Positions 8,713 to 16,987 of a stretch of 64,000 nucleotides of DNA are shown in pieces. Origin of the DNA: Albidovulum sediminis (GTDB lineage: Bacteria; Pseudomonadota; Alphaproteobacteria; Rhodobacterales; Rhodobacteraceae); the NCBI RefSeq assembly GCF_025380365.1, contig NZ_JAOCQF010000001.1:248001-312000 (forward strand), given 5' to 3'. Numbering within the stretch: position 1 is the stretch's first letter; each line of letters begins with the position of its first letter. Position numbers and translations under genes: made by a program. The notes below the pieces were generated by a model. The model was not told the DNA's origin and made no database searches. It saw only the letters and a list, made by a program, of their open reading frames with translations.

Positions 8713-8759
8713 CGGGTACATACACCCGTTATCGCAAAAACTGTAAGAAATTTGCGATA
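8713..8759. promoter_or_regulatory. Divergent promoter with two inverted repeats
   Basis: The gap between the PotA-type gene and the LuxR-type regulator contains a perfect 9-bp inverted repeat, TATCGCAAA at 8730-8738 and TTTGCGATA at 8751-8759, with centres 21 bp (two helical turns) apart. Just before it, CGGGT at 8713-8717 and ACCCG at 8724-8728 form a 16-bp dyad. The region is AT-rich compared with its surroundings. The likely reader is the divergently encoded LuxR-type protein, but this is inference. Confidence 0.6.
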
Positions 8760-8813
8760 TCCTGTATATATCCCGAATTGGGTATTTCCTGATCCGTGCG
8801 ACGGGGGGAAGGC

Positions 8814-9611
8814 GTGAAGGACTGGCTCGAACCGACCGGCCACGTGGTCGCCGCCATCGGGCGTGCGGAGTTTCCGCGCCGCCTGTCCGAGGCGCTGCGG
8901 GGGATCGCCGCCTATGACTACACGGTCATCTTCGGCTATCGGGGGTCTGCACGGCCGCTTGACCTTTTCGACGATTTTCCAAAGGGAAAGCGGCGTGTCT
9001 TCGTGCAGGATTACCAGGAAGGGCCCTATCTTCTCGACCCGTTCTACCTGGCCAGCACCCAGTCCGTCGCGGCCGGGTTCTACCGCATGCGCGATCTGGC
9101 GCCTGACCGGTTCTACCAGGGCGAGTACTTCCGCAACTACTACGTCCAGACCGGCCTGGCGGAGGAGGCGGGCTATTTCGTCGATGTGGCCGGCGGGGCG
9201 ACGGTGGTGGTATCCCTGATGCGGGCGAAGAAGGCGTTCTCGGCCCGCGAGATCCGAGATTTCCGCCAGTACCTGCCGATCGTCAGCGCCGCCTGCCGTC
9301 AGCACTGGCACGACCTGCACCCCCCGTCCGAGGCGCGCACGGATGCGGCGCCGGGGCCGCGCATGCACGACAGCGTCGAGGCGGCGTTCCTGAACTTCGG
9401 CGAAGGCACGCTGACCCCGCGCGAACGGGCGGTCGCGGAGTACACGCTCAAGGGCCACTCGGCGGACGCGGTGGGCCGCATCCTCGGCATCTCGCCGGGG
9501 ACGGTGCGCATCCACCGGCGCAACCTTTACGCCAAGCTGCGAATCCGATCCCAGGGGGAGCTGTTCTCGCGCTTCATCGGGACGCTGTCGGAGACGGGCG
9601 AGGGGCGGTGA
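8814..9611 (+). CDS. LuxR-family HTH transcriptional regulator
   Basis: About 265 aa. The C-terminus carries a LuxR/FixJ helix-turn-helix: LTPRERAVAEYTLKGHSADAVGRILGISPGTVRIHRRNLYAKL, roughly residues 197-240. The N-terminal half is a sensor-like alpha/beta domain not clearly the acyl-homoserine-lactone domain and without a receiver Asp. A GTG start at 8814 is preferred over GTG 8796 because GGGGGGAAGG sits directly upstream. It is divergent from the transporter-SDR operon and probably controls it in response to the imported compound. Confidence 0.82.
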   Translation: MKDWLEPTGHVVAAIGRAEFPRRLSEALRGIAAYDYTVIFGYRGSARPLDLFDDFPKGKRRVFVQDYQEGPYLLDPFYLASTQSVAAGFYRMRDLAPDRFYQGEYFRNYYVQTGLAEEAGYFVDVAGGATVVVSLMRAKKAFSAREIRDFRQYLPIVSAACRQHWHDLHPPSEARTDAAPGPRMHDSVEAAFLNFGEGTLTPRERAVAEYTLKGHSADAVGRILGISPGTVRIHRRNLYAKLRIRSQGELFSRFIGTLSETGEGR

Positions 9612-9636
9612 GCACGCCCCTCAGGCTGCACGCCTC

Positions 9637-10794
9637 TCAGGCTGCGGGGGGCTTGTGGTAAAGCGCGCCGTAGGCGCTGGGGCGGAAGCTGTCCAGCGCG
9701 GCTTCGGTGCGGGTTGCACGCTCCAGCCAGGCCGGGTTGATCTCCACTCCCCAGCCCGGCGCGTCGGGCACGGTCACATGCCCGTCCGTCACCGCGAAGG
9801 GCCGGCCCAAGAACAGGTCGCGCTGCCAGGGATAGTAGTCATCGCCCTCGATCGACAGTTCCAGATACTTGCCCGCGTTCGGGATCGCGGCCAGAAGGTG
9901 CATGGTGCAGATCGTCACCAGCGACAGGTTTGCCGCGTGCGGCGTGCAGGGAAGGCCGGCAGCAGCGGCCATGCGCGCCACCTCCAGCGTGCGGGCAAGG
10001 CCGCCCATGTACATCACGTCGGGCTGGACGATGTCGACCGCGCGCATGTCGATCATGCGGCGCCAGGTGCCCATGTCCCAGTCCTGCTCGCCCCCGGTCA
10101 CGTCGATGGCCACAGCCTCGGTCACCGCGCGGGTTGCCTCGAGATCCCAGTAGGGCACGGGTTCCTCGTAGTGCCCGATCCCGTTGTCGGCGAGCATCCG
10201 GCCGACCTCGATCGCGCGCGGGACGGAAAAGCCGGAATTGGCGTCCACCAGCTTGTCGATCCCGTCACCAAGCGCGCGGGCGAGGGTGGGGATGATCTCT
10301 TCCGTCCGGCCGGGCCATTCGTCCACATCAGCGCCACATTCCGCGCCGATGCGCCACTTGGCGGCGGTGAAGCCCTGTTCGGCGCAAAGCCGCACCAGCC
10401 GTTCGGCCTCGTCCTTCGGGGTGATGTCGCGCTTCATCGAACTGGCGTAGGCGCGCACGCGGCCCGGCCCGCCGCCGATCAGGCTGGCGACCGGCTTTCC
10501 CGCCCGCCGTCCCGCCATGTCCCAGAGCGCGGTATCGAGGCCCGCCAGCGCGCGGCAACGGTAGCTGCCCGGATACTTGTGTTCGCGCCGTTCGATCAGG
10601 CCGACCAGCCCGGCGATGTCGCCCGCCTCCGCGCCCAGCGCCCAGGGCACCACCTGGCGGTGGAAGACCTGCGCGGTGATGTCGGCGTTGTAGGTCGAGG
10701 TCTGACCCCAGCCGAAGGCGCCATCGTCGGCGGTGACGCGGACGAAGCAGACGAACTCGTCATGGAAGGTTTCGATGCGGGCGATGCGCGGCAT
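9637..10794 (-). CDS. Mandelate racemase/muconate lactonizing enzyme family protein
   Basis: A 385-aa enolase-superfamily enzyme. Metal ligands are visible as Asp in LVDANSG, Glu in HYEEP and Glu in TGGEQDWD; a catalytic-type His appears in CTPHAANLS. The usual KxK acid/base motif reads KWR after TAA. Such enzymes abstract a proton alpha to a carboxylate, most often dehydrating sugar acids or racemizing. The gene is downstream of the minus-strand GntR/aldo-keto-reductase unit but separated by a 24-bp palindrome next to its start codon. Substrate not assignable. Confidence 0.87.
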   Translation of the reverse strand: MPRIARIETFHDEFVCFVRVTADDGAFGWGQTSTYNADITAQVFHRQVVPWALGAEAGDIAGLVGLIERREHKYPGSYRCRALAGLDTALWDMAGRRAGKPVASLIGGGPGRVRAYASSMKRDITPKDEAERLVRLCAEQGFTAAKWRIGAECGADVDEWPGRTEEIIPTLARALGDGIDKLVDANSGFSVPRAIEVGRMLADNGIGHYEEPVPYWDLEATRAVTEAVAIDVTGGEQDWDMGTWRRMIDMRAVDIVQPDVMYMGGLARTLEVARMAAAAGLPCTPHAANLSLVTICTMHLLAAIPNAGKYLELSIEGDDYYPWQRDLFLGRPFAVTDGHVTVPDAPGWGVEINPAWLERATRTEAALDSFRPSAYGALYHKPPAA

Positions 10795-10801
10795 GGGCGG
10801 A

Positions 10802-10825
10802 CCTTGGCGGACTCATCCGCCAAGG
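10802..10825. promoter_or_regulatory. 24-bp perfect palindrome next to the dehydratase start codon
   Basis: CCTTGGCGGA at 10802-10811 and TCCGCCAAGG at 10816-10825 form a perfect 10-bp inverted repeat around CTCA. It ends 8 bp upstream of the minus-strand ATG at 10794 and covers the position of the ribosome-binding site. No U-tract follows on the minus strand, so an operator or a translation-controlling hairpin is more likely than a terminator. Confidence 0.6.
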
Positions 10826-10863
10826 CATAGCGGGGCTGCGCGGGGGCGGCAATGCCCGGCGTC

Positions 10864-12345
10864 TCAGGAGGGCGCGCGCAGCAGCGCCTCGGCCTCGATC
10901 TCCACCTTGTAGTCGCCGATCAGGCCCGCGATGACGACCAGCGTGTTGGCGGGTTTGATGGCGCCGAAGACGCGGCCATGGGCGCGCGACACCGCCAGCG
11001 CGTCGGCCGCGTCGGTCACGAAGATGCGGGTGCGGATCACGTCCTCGGCGCCGGCGCCAAGCGCCATCAGGGCGGCGAGGATCTTGTCGAGGATGAAGGT
11101 GGTCTGTGCCGCCGCGTCGCCCGGCGCGACCGGGCGGCTGGCACCCGCCGTCGCCGTGGTGCCCGAGACCAGGATGCGGTCGCCGATGCGCTGTGCGCGG
11201 CAGTAGCCGGCGATCTCCTCCCACTCCGACCCCGAGGCGACGCGGGTGGCGTCTTCGCGGTGCGGCACCGGCGCGGTCTGGCAGGCCAGCGGCATGGTGT
11301 CGAGGTGGTGGCTGAGATCGCCCGAGGCGGTCAGGAACGGCGGCTTGCGGTATTCGTCGCCGCAGTCGCCGGGGATGGGCCGGGTCGCGGCAAAGGCCTC
11401 GTCCAGGCGCGCGGTATCCTCGGCGTCGAGCGCGAAGGAGAACGGGCGCAGGTTGTCGGCCCGGTGCTCGCTTTCGCCAAGCCGCGCGCCGACGATCGTG
11501 CCGGCCACTCCGGTCTGCTCCAGCACCCAGCGCGTCGCCACGTTGGAGAGCGAGACGCCATGCTTGCGCGCAATCTGGGCCGCCGCCGAAAGTATGCCCT
11601 GGAAAGGCGCCCAGCCGCCCGCCGCGTCGATGAAGCGCTTGTATTTCATCTTCGACCAGTCGGCGATGTCCTTCGGCTCCGGCTGGCCGAGCCAGCGTTC
11701 CGAGAGGAACCCGCCGCAAAGCGTGCCATAGGCCAGAAGCCGCACGCCCGTGCGCGCGCAGAGATCGGCGAGCGGCCCCGCCGCGCGGCGGTCCACCAGC
11801 GAGAAGGAGACCTGGTTGGTGCAGATCGGCACGCCGTCCGCGAGCGCGAGGTGCAGGTGCGCGGCGTCGAAATTGGTCACGCCGATTTCCCCGATCAGCC
11901 CCTCGGCGCGCAGTGCCGCCAGTTCGTGCAGCGCGTCGAGCCAGCCGGGGTGTTCATAGGCCCACCAGTGGAACTGCAGCAGGTCGACCCGGGCGACGCC
12001 CAGCCGGTCAAGCCGGTCCTGCACGCCCGCGCGCACGACCTCGGCCGTCATCGGGCCGGGGGCGGGGCACCACTTGGTGAAGGCGAGCGGGCGGCCCTCG
12101 CCGCCACCGTAGCGCGCCAGAAGCCGCCCGGCGATGATCTCGGACGTGCCGTAGTGATCGGCCATGTCGAAGGTGGTAAATCCCGCCTCGACATAGGCGG
12201 CCAGCGCATCGGCGCCACGGTCGGGGTCGATGGCGGGGCCGTTCCGCTCGATGTCGGCGACCTGCCAGAGGCCGGTCAGCACGCGCGAAATCTCCAGCCC
12301 CGGCGCAAGCCGGTAGCGGTCCGGCCGTTCGATCGTCCCGTTCAT
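10864..12345 (-). CDS. Aldo/keto reductase fused to a C-terminal Rid-family domain
   Basis: A 493-aa two-domain protein. Residues about 1-330 are an aldo/keto reductase with the tetrad visible: Asp and Tyr in FDMADHYG, Lys in FTKWCP, His in LLQFHWW. After a linker, the last ~120 residues are a Rid/YjgF-like domain (GDRILVSGTTAT, TTFILDKILAALMALGAGAEDVIRTRIFVTD, ANTLVVIAGL). Rid proteins hydrolyse reactive enamines/imines or related compounds. The start at 12345 overlaps the GntR stop (ATGA). The fusion suggests reduction plus clean-up of an unstable intermediate; substrate unknown. Confidence 0.85.
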   Translation of the reverse strand: MNGTIERPDRYRLAPGLEISRVLTGLWQVADIERNGPAIDPDRGADALAAYVEAGFTTFDMADHYGTSEIIAGRLLARYGGGEGRPLAFTKWCPAPGPMTAEVVRAGVQDRLDRLGVARVDLLQFHWWAYEHPGWLDALHELAALRAEGLIGEIGVTNFDAAHLHLALADGVPICTNQVSFSLVDRRAAGPLADLCARTGVRLLAYGTLCGGFLSERWLGQPEPKDIADWSKMKYKRFIDAAGGWAPFQGILSAAAQIARKHGVSLSNVATRWVLEQTGVAGTIVGARLGESEHRADNLRPFSFALDAEDTARLDEAFAATRPIPGDCGDEYRKPPFLTASGDLSHHLDTMPLACQTAPVPHREDATRVASGSEWEEIAGYCRAQRIGDRILVSGTTATAGASRPVAPGDAAAQTTFILDKILAALMALGAGAEDVIRTRIFVTDAADALAVSRAHGRVFGAIKPANTLVVIAGLIGDYKVEIEAEALLRAPS

Positions 12346-13013
12346 GCGCGTGTCCTGTCCTTCTGGTCGGCGGCGATGACCTGGAAGCTGCGTTCCACGT
12401 CGGCGGCAAGGGCCCGGTGGGCCGCGGCCCCGTCGCCGCGCCTGAGGGCGGCGATGATCTCGTGGTGGTGCTTGTGCTGGTCGATCCGGGTAGCGTCCCG
12501 GTGGTGGATGATCAGGTTCAGATAGGCGCCGTATTGCAGCCACAGCGCCTCGACCAGCGGCAGAAGCACCTCCGACCCGCTCTGGCGGTAGAGGGCGAAG
12601 TGGAAGTCGTAGTTCTGCTGCAGGTCGGGCATGGCATCGCCGCCACGCGGTTCGGTGGCCAGGATCGCCTCCATCCCGTCGAGGCAGGCATCGGTCATGC
12701 GCGCCATCGCCTGGTCGAGCACCAGTGCCTCGAGCGCGAGGCGCGCGGCCTTCAGATCCTCCATCCGGCGCCCGTCGAACGGGGGCACCATCAGCGTGCG
12801 GCTGGGGGTATCGACCAGTGCGCCTTCGGCGACAAGGCGGCGCACCGCCTCGCGCACCGGCGTCATCGAGGTGCCAAGCTGGTCGGCCAGTACCCGCAGG
12901 CTGACGATGTCGCCGGGCGCGAATTCGCCGCGCGTGAAGGCGTCGCGCAGCGCGAAATACGCGTTCTCGCGCAATTTCGACTGGTCGATCCGGGCGATGC
13001 GGGGGGCGGTCAT
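12342..13013 (-). CDS. GntR-family regulator (FCD/FadR subfamily)
   Basis: A 223-aa regulator. The N-terminal winged helix contains the GntR signature LRVLADQLGTSMTPVREAVRRLVAEGAL (about residues 42-69). The helical C-terminal FCD domain has the expected metal-binding-type residues, including the Asp-x3-His region (YDFHFALYRQSG) and an HHHEII segment. The ATG at 13013 is used; upstream in-frame codons lie inside the divergent promoter. Its stop overlaps the aldo-keto reductase/Rid start. It likely represses both this operon and the divergent transporter operon. Confidence 0.87.
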   Translation of the reverse strand: MTAPRIARIDQSKLRENAYFALRDAFTRGEFAPGDIVSLRVLADQLGTSMTPVREAVRRLVAEGALVDTPSRTLMVPPFDGRRMEDLKAARLALEALVLDQAMARMTDACLDGMEAILATEPRGGDAMPDLQQNYDFHFALYRQSGSEVLLPLVEALWLQYGAYLNLIIHHRDATRIDQHKHHHEIIAALRRGDGAAAHRALAADVERSFQVIAADQKDRTRA

Positions 13014-13066
13014 GGCGGTTCGCTCATCGGGGGCGGTTGGGGGACAGTCTAGCCGCAAGAAGCGGA

Positions 13067-13110
13067 TTGACAAGTCACAGATCACATACCTACGATCAAA
13101 TATCACAGAT
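13067..13110 (+). promoter_or_regulatory. Plus-strand promoter with direct repeats in divergent gap
   Basis: TTGACA at 13067-13072 and TACGAT at 13091-13096 form a -35/-10 pair with an 18-bp spacer, facing the operon starting at 13115. TCACAGAT occurs twice, at 13075-13082 and 13103-13110, 28 bp apart and flanking the -10 region. They are candidate regulator sites, perhaps for the adjacent GntR protein. If the ATG at 13115 is used, the leader is very short. Confidence 0.5.
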
Positions 13111-13114
13111 AACA

Positions 13115-13504
13115 ATGGGGGCGCCTGTGACCGCCGCAGGGGAAAACGGCTTCTGGCTTTACGACCTGAAGGTGGAAACCGTGCTCGACGGCCGCACGCC
13201 GGTCTGCCGCCATGTCGAGGGCGAAAGCTTCCGGGTCGAGGGCGAGGCGCTGGTGTTCGAGGCGGGGCAGCGCGTGTCGATGTATGCGCTGGCCGCACTC
13301 CTGCCGCTGCTGCCCGCCAAGCAGCGCGCGACGGACGCGCACGACTGGATGACGACGGATGCCGAGATCGCCTGTCCCGATCCCCATTGTGGCGGCCGTT
13401 TCCGGGTGACGCGGCAGGGCCGGCGCTGGTTCGGCCATGCCGAGACCACGGGCCTGCCGGAGGCGCGCGCGACACCCTACTGGCAGAAGGAGGGCGGCGA
13501 ATGA
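13115..13504 (+). CDS. TIGR04076-like small conserved protein
   Basis: A 129-aa protein (126 aa if GTG 13127 is the start). The FWLYDLKVETV N-terminus, central GQRVSMYALAALLPLLPAKQR block and C-terminal CPDPHCGGRFRV motif resemble the TIGR04076 family of unknown function; the two cysteines could bind metal. It overlaps the following aldo/keto reductase by 4 bp and opens the transporter operon. Confidence 0.65.
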   Translation: MGAPVTAAGENGFWLYDLKVETVLDGRTPVCRHVEGESFRVEGEALVFEAGQRVSMYALAALLPLLPAKQRATDAHDWMTTDAEIACPDPHCGGRFRVTRQGRRWFGHAETTGLPEARATPYWQKEGGE

Positions 13505-14586
13505 CCGTGGTGGAAACCGCCGGGCTGCGTCCGGGCTACGAGATTTCCCGTGTCATCAAGGGGGGCTGGCAGCTCGCCGGCGACCATGGCGCGGTGGACC
13601 GCGAGGCCGCCATCGCCGACATGGAGGCGTTTCTGGACGCCGGCATAACCACCTTCGACTGCGCCGACATCTACAAGGGTGTCGAGGAGATGATCGGCAG
13701 CTTCATCGCCGATGTCCGCCGCCGCCGCGGCGCCGCCATCGCGAACCGGGTGCAGGTCCACACCAAGCTTGTCCCCGACCTCGGCCGGCTTGCCGACCTG
13801 CGTGCCGACGAGGTGGAGGCCATCGTCGACCGCTCACTCAACCGCCTCGGGATCGAGCGGCTGCATCTGGTGCAGTTCTTTTGGTGGGATCTTTCGGTCG
13901 GCGACCCGCTCGCGGCACTTCAGGTGCTGCGGCGGTGCCAAGACAAGGGCAAGATCGCCCATCTCGGCATCACCAACTGGGACGCGCCCGCCATCGCCCC
14001 CTTCGTCGCGGCGGGCAGCGACATCGTGTCGGCGCAGGTGCAGTATTCGCTGCTGGACCGCCGCCCTGCGAACGGCCTTGCCGACTGGGCGCGGGGGCAT
14101 GACATGCACCTTCTGTGCTACGGTACGCTCGCGGGCGGGTTCCTGACCGAAGGCTGGCTGGGCCAGCCTGATCCGGGCTTTGCCTTCGAGAACCGGTCGC
14201 TGGTGAAATACCGGCTCATCATCGACGAATTCGGGCCATGGAGCCTGTTCCAGGAGCTTTTGTCGGCGCTGAAGGCCGTGGGCGAGCGTCATGGTGTGTC
14301 GCTGAGCGCGGTCGCGACGCGCTGGGTGCTGGACCAGCCGCAGGTGGCCGCGGCCATCGTCGGCGCGCGCTATGCCCGCCACCTGCCCAAGACGCTGCAG
14401 GTCTTCGACGTCGCGCTCGACGCGGAGGACCGCGCCCTGATCGGCGCGGTGCTGGCGCAGGCGGCGGGGCCGAACGGGCCGGTCTACGGGCTGGAATCCG
14501 ACCGCGGCGGGCGTCACGGGCGAATCATGAAATACAACCTCAACACACGGCCCGACGACCGTATCCACGGCGCCACCCATGGCTGA
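13501..14586 (+). CDS. Aldo/keto reductase paralogue lacking the catalytic His
   Basis: A 361-aa aldo/keto reductase homologous to the N-terminal domain of the divergent fusion protein (shared GYEISRV, TTFD-ADxY, QF-WW, LDRRPA, AYGTL/CYGTL-GGFL and VATRWVL blocks). Asp, Tyr and Lys of the tetrad are present (FDCADIY, VHTKL), but the His position reads Phe (LVQFFWW). An additional ~30-residue C-terminal tail (residues ~330-361) follows. Its stop overlaps the LivG-type gene start. It may use a modified mechanism or be a binding/sensing protein; a metabolic role tied to the transporter ligand is inferred. Confidence 0.82.
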   Translation: MTVVETAGLRPGYEISRVIKGGWQLAGDHGAVDREAAIADMEAFLDAGITTFDCADIYKGVEEMIGSFIADVRRRRGAAIANRVQVHTKLVPDLGRLADLRADEVEAIVDRSLNRLGIERLHLVQFFWWDLSVGDPLAALQVLRRCQDKGKIAHLGITNWDAPAIAPFVAAGSDIVSAQVQYSLLDRRPANGLADWARGHDMHLLCYGTLAGGFLTEGWLGQPDPGFAFENRSLVKYRLIIDEFGPWSLFQELLSALKAVGERHGVSLSAVATRWVLDQPQVAAAIVGARYARHLPKTLQVFDVALDAEDRALIGAVLAQAAGPNGPVYGLESDRGGRHGRIMKYNLNTRPDDRIHGATHG

Positions 14587-15352
14587 GCCGATCCTGTCCA
14601 TCCGAGGCCTGACCCGCGATTTCGGCCCGTTCCGGGCGGTCGACGGGGTTTCGCTCGACATCCGCGCGGGGTCGATCACCGGCCTGATCGGGCCGAACGG
14701 GGCAGGAAAGTCGACGCTTTTCAACCTGTTGACGGGTATGCTCAAGCCCACGTCCGGAACCGTCCGGCTGAACGGGCAGGACGTGACGGGCCTCCCGCCC
14801 GACCGGCTGTTCGCGATGGGTCTTGGCCGCACCTTCCAGATCCCGCGCCCCTTCGCGCGAATGAGCGTTCTGGAAAACGTCATGCTTGCGCCGCAGGGGC
14901 AGCGGGGCGAGGGGATCCTCGGCCCCTTCCTCGCCCCCGCCCGCGTGCGCGATCAAGAGGCGCGGATCCGCCGCCGCGCGCTGGAGGTGCTGGATTTCGT
15001 CACGCTCGCGCCCCTTGCCGATCATCCGGCGGGCAAGATCTCGGGCGGGCAGATGAAACTGCTGGAGCTCGCCCGCGTGCTTATGGGCGCGCCTTCGGTG
15101 ATCCTGCTCGACGAACCGGCGGCCGGGGTGAACCCCGCGCTCACGCGTATCCTGATCGACAAGATCGAGGAGTTGAACCGGGGTGGCACGACCTTTGTCA
15201 TCATCGAGCACGACATGGACTTCGTCATGAGCCATTGCGACCCGGTGATCGCGCTGGCCGAGGGGCGCGTGGTGTTCCAGGGCACGGCGGACGAGGCCAG
15301 GGCCAACCCGGTGCTGCTCGACGCCTATCTGGGGGCGATGGCCGATGGATGA
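14579..15352 (+). CDS. Branched-chain-type ABC transporter ATP-binding protein, LivG type
   Basis: A 257-aa ATPase of the hydrophobic-amino-acid-type uptake family. Walker A GPNGAGKSTLFN (about residues 38-49), the LivG-specific LGRTFQIPRPFARMSVLENV Q-loop region, signature ISGGQMKLLELAR, Walker B VILLDEPAAGVNP and switch IIEHDMDFVM are all present. The start overlaps the reductase end and the stop overlaps the LivF-type gene. These transporters carry amino acids, amides or urea; the ligand here is unknown. Confidence 0.9.
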   Translation: MAEPILSIRGLTRDFGPFRAVDGVSLDIRAGSITGLIGPNGAGKSTLFNLLTGMLKPTSGTVRLNGQDVTGLPPDRLFAMGLGRTFQIPRPFARMSVLENVMLAPQGQRGEGILGPFLAPARVRDQEARIRRRALEVLDFVTLAPLADHPAGKISGGQMKLLELARVLMGAPSVILLDEPAAGVNPALTRILIDKIEELNRGGTTFVIIEHDMDFVMSHCDPVIALAEGRVVFQGTADEARANPVLLDAYLGAMADG

Positions 15353-16076
15353 GGTCGCGCTGAGGGTCGAAGGGGTCGTGTCGGGCTATGTCCCCGACCT
15401 GCCGATCCTGAGGGGCGTCGACATGACGGTGCGCCGCGCCTCGGTGACGGTGATCATCGGGCCGAACGGGGCGGGGAAATCCACGCTGATCAAGACCATC
15501 GCGGGGCTGGTGCCGATGTCGGCGGGGCGCATCGCCCATGACGGGGCGGACATCGGCGGCATCCGGCCTGACCGGCTGGGGGCCAAGGGCATCGCCTATG
15601 TCCCGCAGATGGACAACATCTTCCGCACGCTGACGATCCGGCAGAACCTCGACCTTGCCCTGCGCCATGCCGGCGCCGAGGCCCCCGCCCGGCTTGAGGA
15701 GCTTTACACCCGCTTCCCCCCGCTCGCCGCCAAGCGCCACGACAGGGCCGGCGCGCTGTCGGGCGGCCAGCGGCAGTTCCTGGCGGTGGCGATGGCGCTG
15801 GCATCGCGGCCCTCGCTCATCCTCATGGACGAGCCTTCGGCAGGCCTCTCGCCCAAGGCCGCGCAGGAGGTGCTGGAATGCGCCCGCGGCCTGACCGCGC
15901 AGGGGGTGACGATTCTTCTGGTGGAACAGAACGTCAAGCAGGCGCTGCGGCTTGCCGATCACTGCTACATCCTGGCCGAAGGGCGGAACCAGATCGACGG
16001 CACCGCGGCCGACCTTCTGAACGACCCGGTGGTGGGGGAGATCTACCTTGGCGCGCGGCGCAAGGGGGCGGCATGA
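15345..16076 (+). CDS. Branched-chain-type ABC transporter ATP-binding protein, LivF type
   Basis: A 243-aa second ATPase. Walker A GPNGAGKSTLIK, signature LSGGQRQFLAVAMAL, Walker B LILMDEPSAGLSP and the LVEQNVKQALRLADHCYILAEG switch region mark it as LivF type. It overlaps its neighbours on both sides by a few bases, as expected for a co-translated transporter operon. Confidence 0.9.
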   Translation: MDEVALRVEGVVSGYVPDLPILRGVDMTVRRASVTVIIGPNGAGKSTLIKTIAGLVPMSAGRIAHDGADIGGIRPDRLGAKGIAYVPQMDNIFRTLTIRQNLDLALRHAGAEAPARLEELYTRFPPLAAKRHDRAGALSGGQRQFLAVAMALASRPSLILMDEPSAGLSPKAAQEVLECARGLTAQGVTILLVEQNVKQALRLADHCYILAEGRNQIDGTAADLLNDPVVGEIYLGARRKGAA

Positions 16077-16987
16077 TCCAGAACCTTGTCGACGGCATCC
16101 TCGTGGGTTCGGTCCTGTCGCTGGGCGCGATCGGGCTCACGCTGGTCATGCACATGCTGCGGTTCGCCAATTTCAGCCATGCGGAACTGCTCTCGATCGG
16201 GGCCTATGCGGCGCTGGTGTTCGACGCGGTGTTTTCGGCGCTCCTGCCGCCCTTGGCCGCCAGCATCGGGCCCTTGTCTATGACCTGGGCGCTGGTTCTG
16301 GCGCTGGTGGCCGCAGTGGGCGTCACCGGCGCCTCGGCGCTCGCGATCGACCGGCTGGTGTTCCGGCGGGTGAGGGCGAAGGGGTCGGAACTCTCGATGG
16401 TCTTCGCCTCGTTCGGGGTGGCGATGATCATCCGCAACGTCATGGGCCTCGTCTTCGGGCTGGGTACGCATCTCTATTCCAAGGACATCGTCTTTGCCGT
16501 GGTGGTCAGCCGCGACCCGATGCTGCTGATCAAGCCCGATCAGGTCTTCGTCCTGGGCGCGGCGCTGCTGGTGATGGTGGCGCTGCACCTGATGCTGTCG
16601 CGCACGACGCTGGGCTTCGCGCTCCGCGCGGTGGCGGAGAACCCGACGCTCGCGCAGGTGAACGGTGTCAACCTCGGGCGCATGATCGCGCTTGTCTGGG
16701 TGCTGGGCGGCGGGCTTGCCGCCATCGCCGGGGTCTTCTACGGGCTGACCAACCAGATCAGCCCGATGATCGGGCGCGACCTGGTCCTGCCGGTCTTCGC
16801 CGCCACCATCGTCGGCGGCATCGGCAGCGTCTACGGCGCGGTCCTCGGCGGCTTCGTCGTCGGCATCGCGGCGAACCTGGCGCTGGCGGTGCTGCCTTCG
16901 GGCTACAGCCCCTCGGTCCCCTTCCTCATCATCCTTGCGGTGCTTCTGGTGCGGCCCAACGGACTTTTCGGCGAGGCGCGGGCATGA
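16073..16987 (+). CDS. Branched-chain-type ABC permease, LivH type
   Basis: A 304-aa multi-span permease. Typical LivH elements: LGAIGLTLVMHMLRFANFSHAELLSIGAYA at the N-terminus, the RTTLGFALRAVAENPTLAQVNGVN cytoplasmic loop near residue 180-205 and GGIGSVYGAVLGGFVVGI near the C-terminus. The ATG at 16073 overlaps the LivF-type stop (ATGA). Confidence 0.9.
   Translation: MIQNLVDGILVGSVLSLGAIGLTLVMHMLRFANFSHAELLSIGAYAALVFDAVFSALLPPLAASIGPLSMTWALVLALVAAVGVTGASALAIDRLVFRRVRAKGSELSMVFASFGVAMIIRNVMGLVFGLGTHLYSKDIVFAVVVSRDPMLLIKPDQVFVLGAALLVMVALHLMLSRTTLGFALRAVAENPTLAQVNGVNLGRMIALVWVLGGGLAAIAGVFYGLTNQISPMIGRDLVLPVFAATIVGGIGSVYGAVLGGFVVGIAANLALAVLPSGYSPSVPFLIILAVLLVRPNGLFGEARA

Noticed and set aside
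12346-12543. N-terminal extension of the aldo/keto reductase-Rid gene
   Set aside because: Extra residues are Pro/Arg-rich and lie fully within the GntR coding sequence; ATG 12345 overlaps the GntR stop as elsewhere in these operons.
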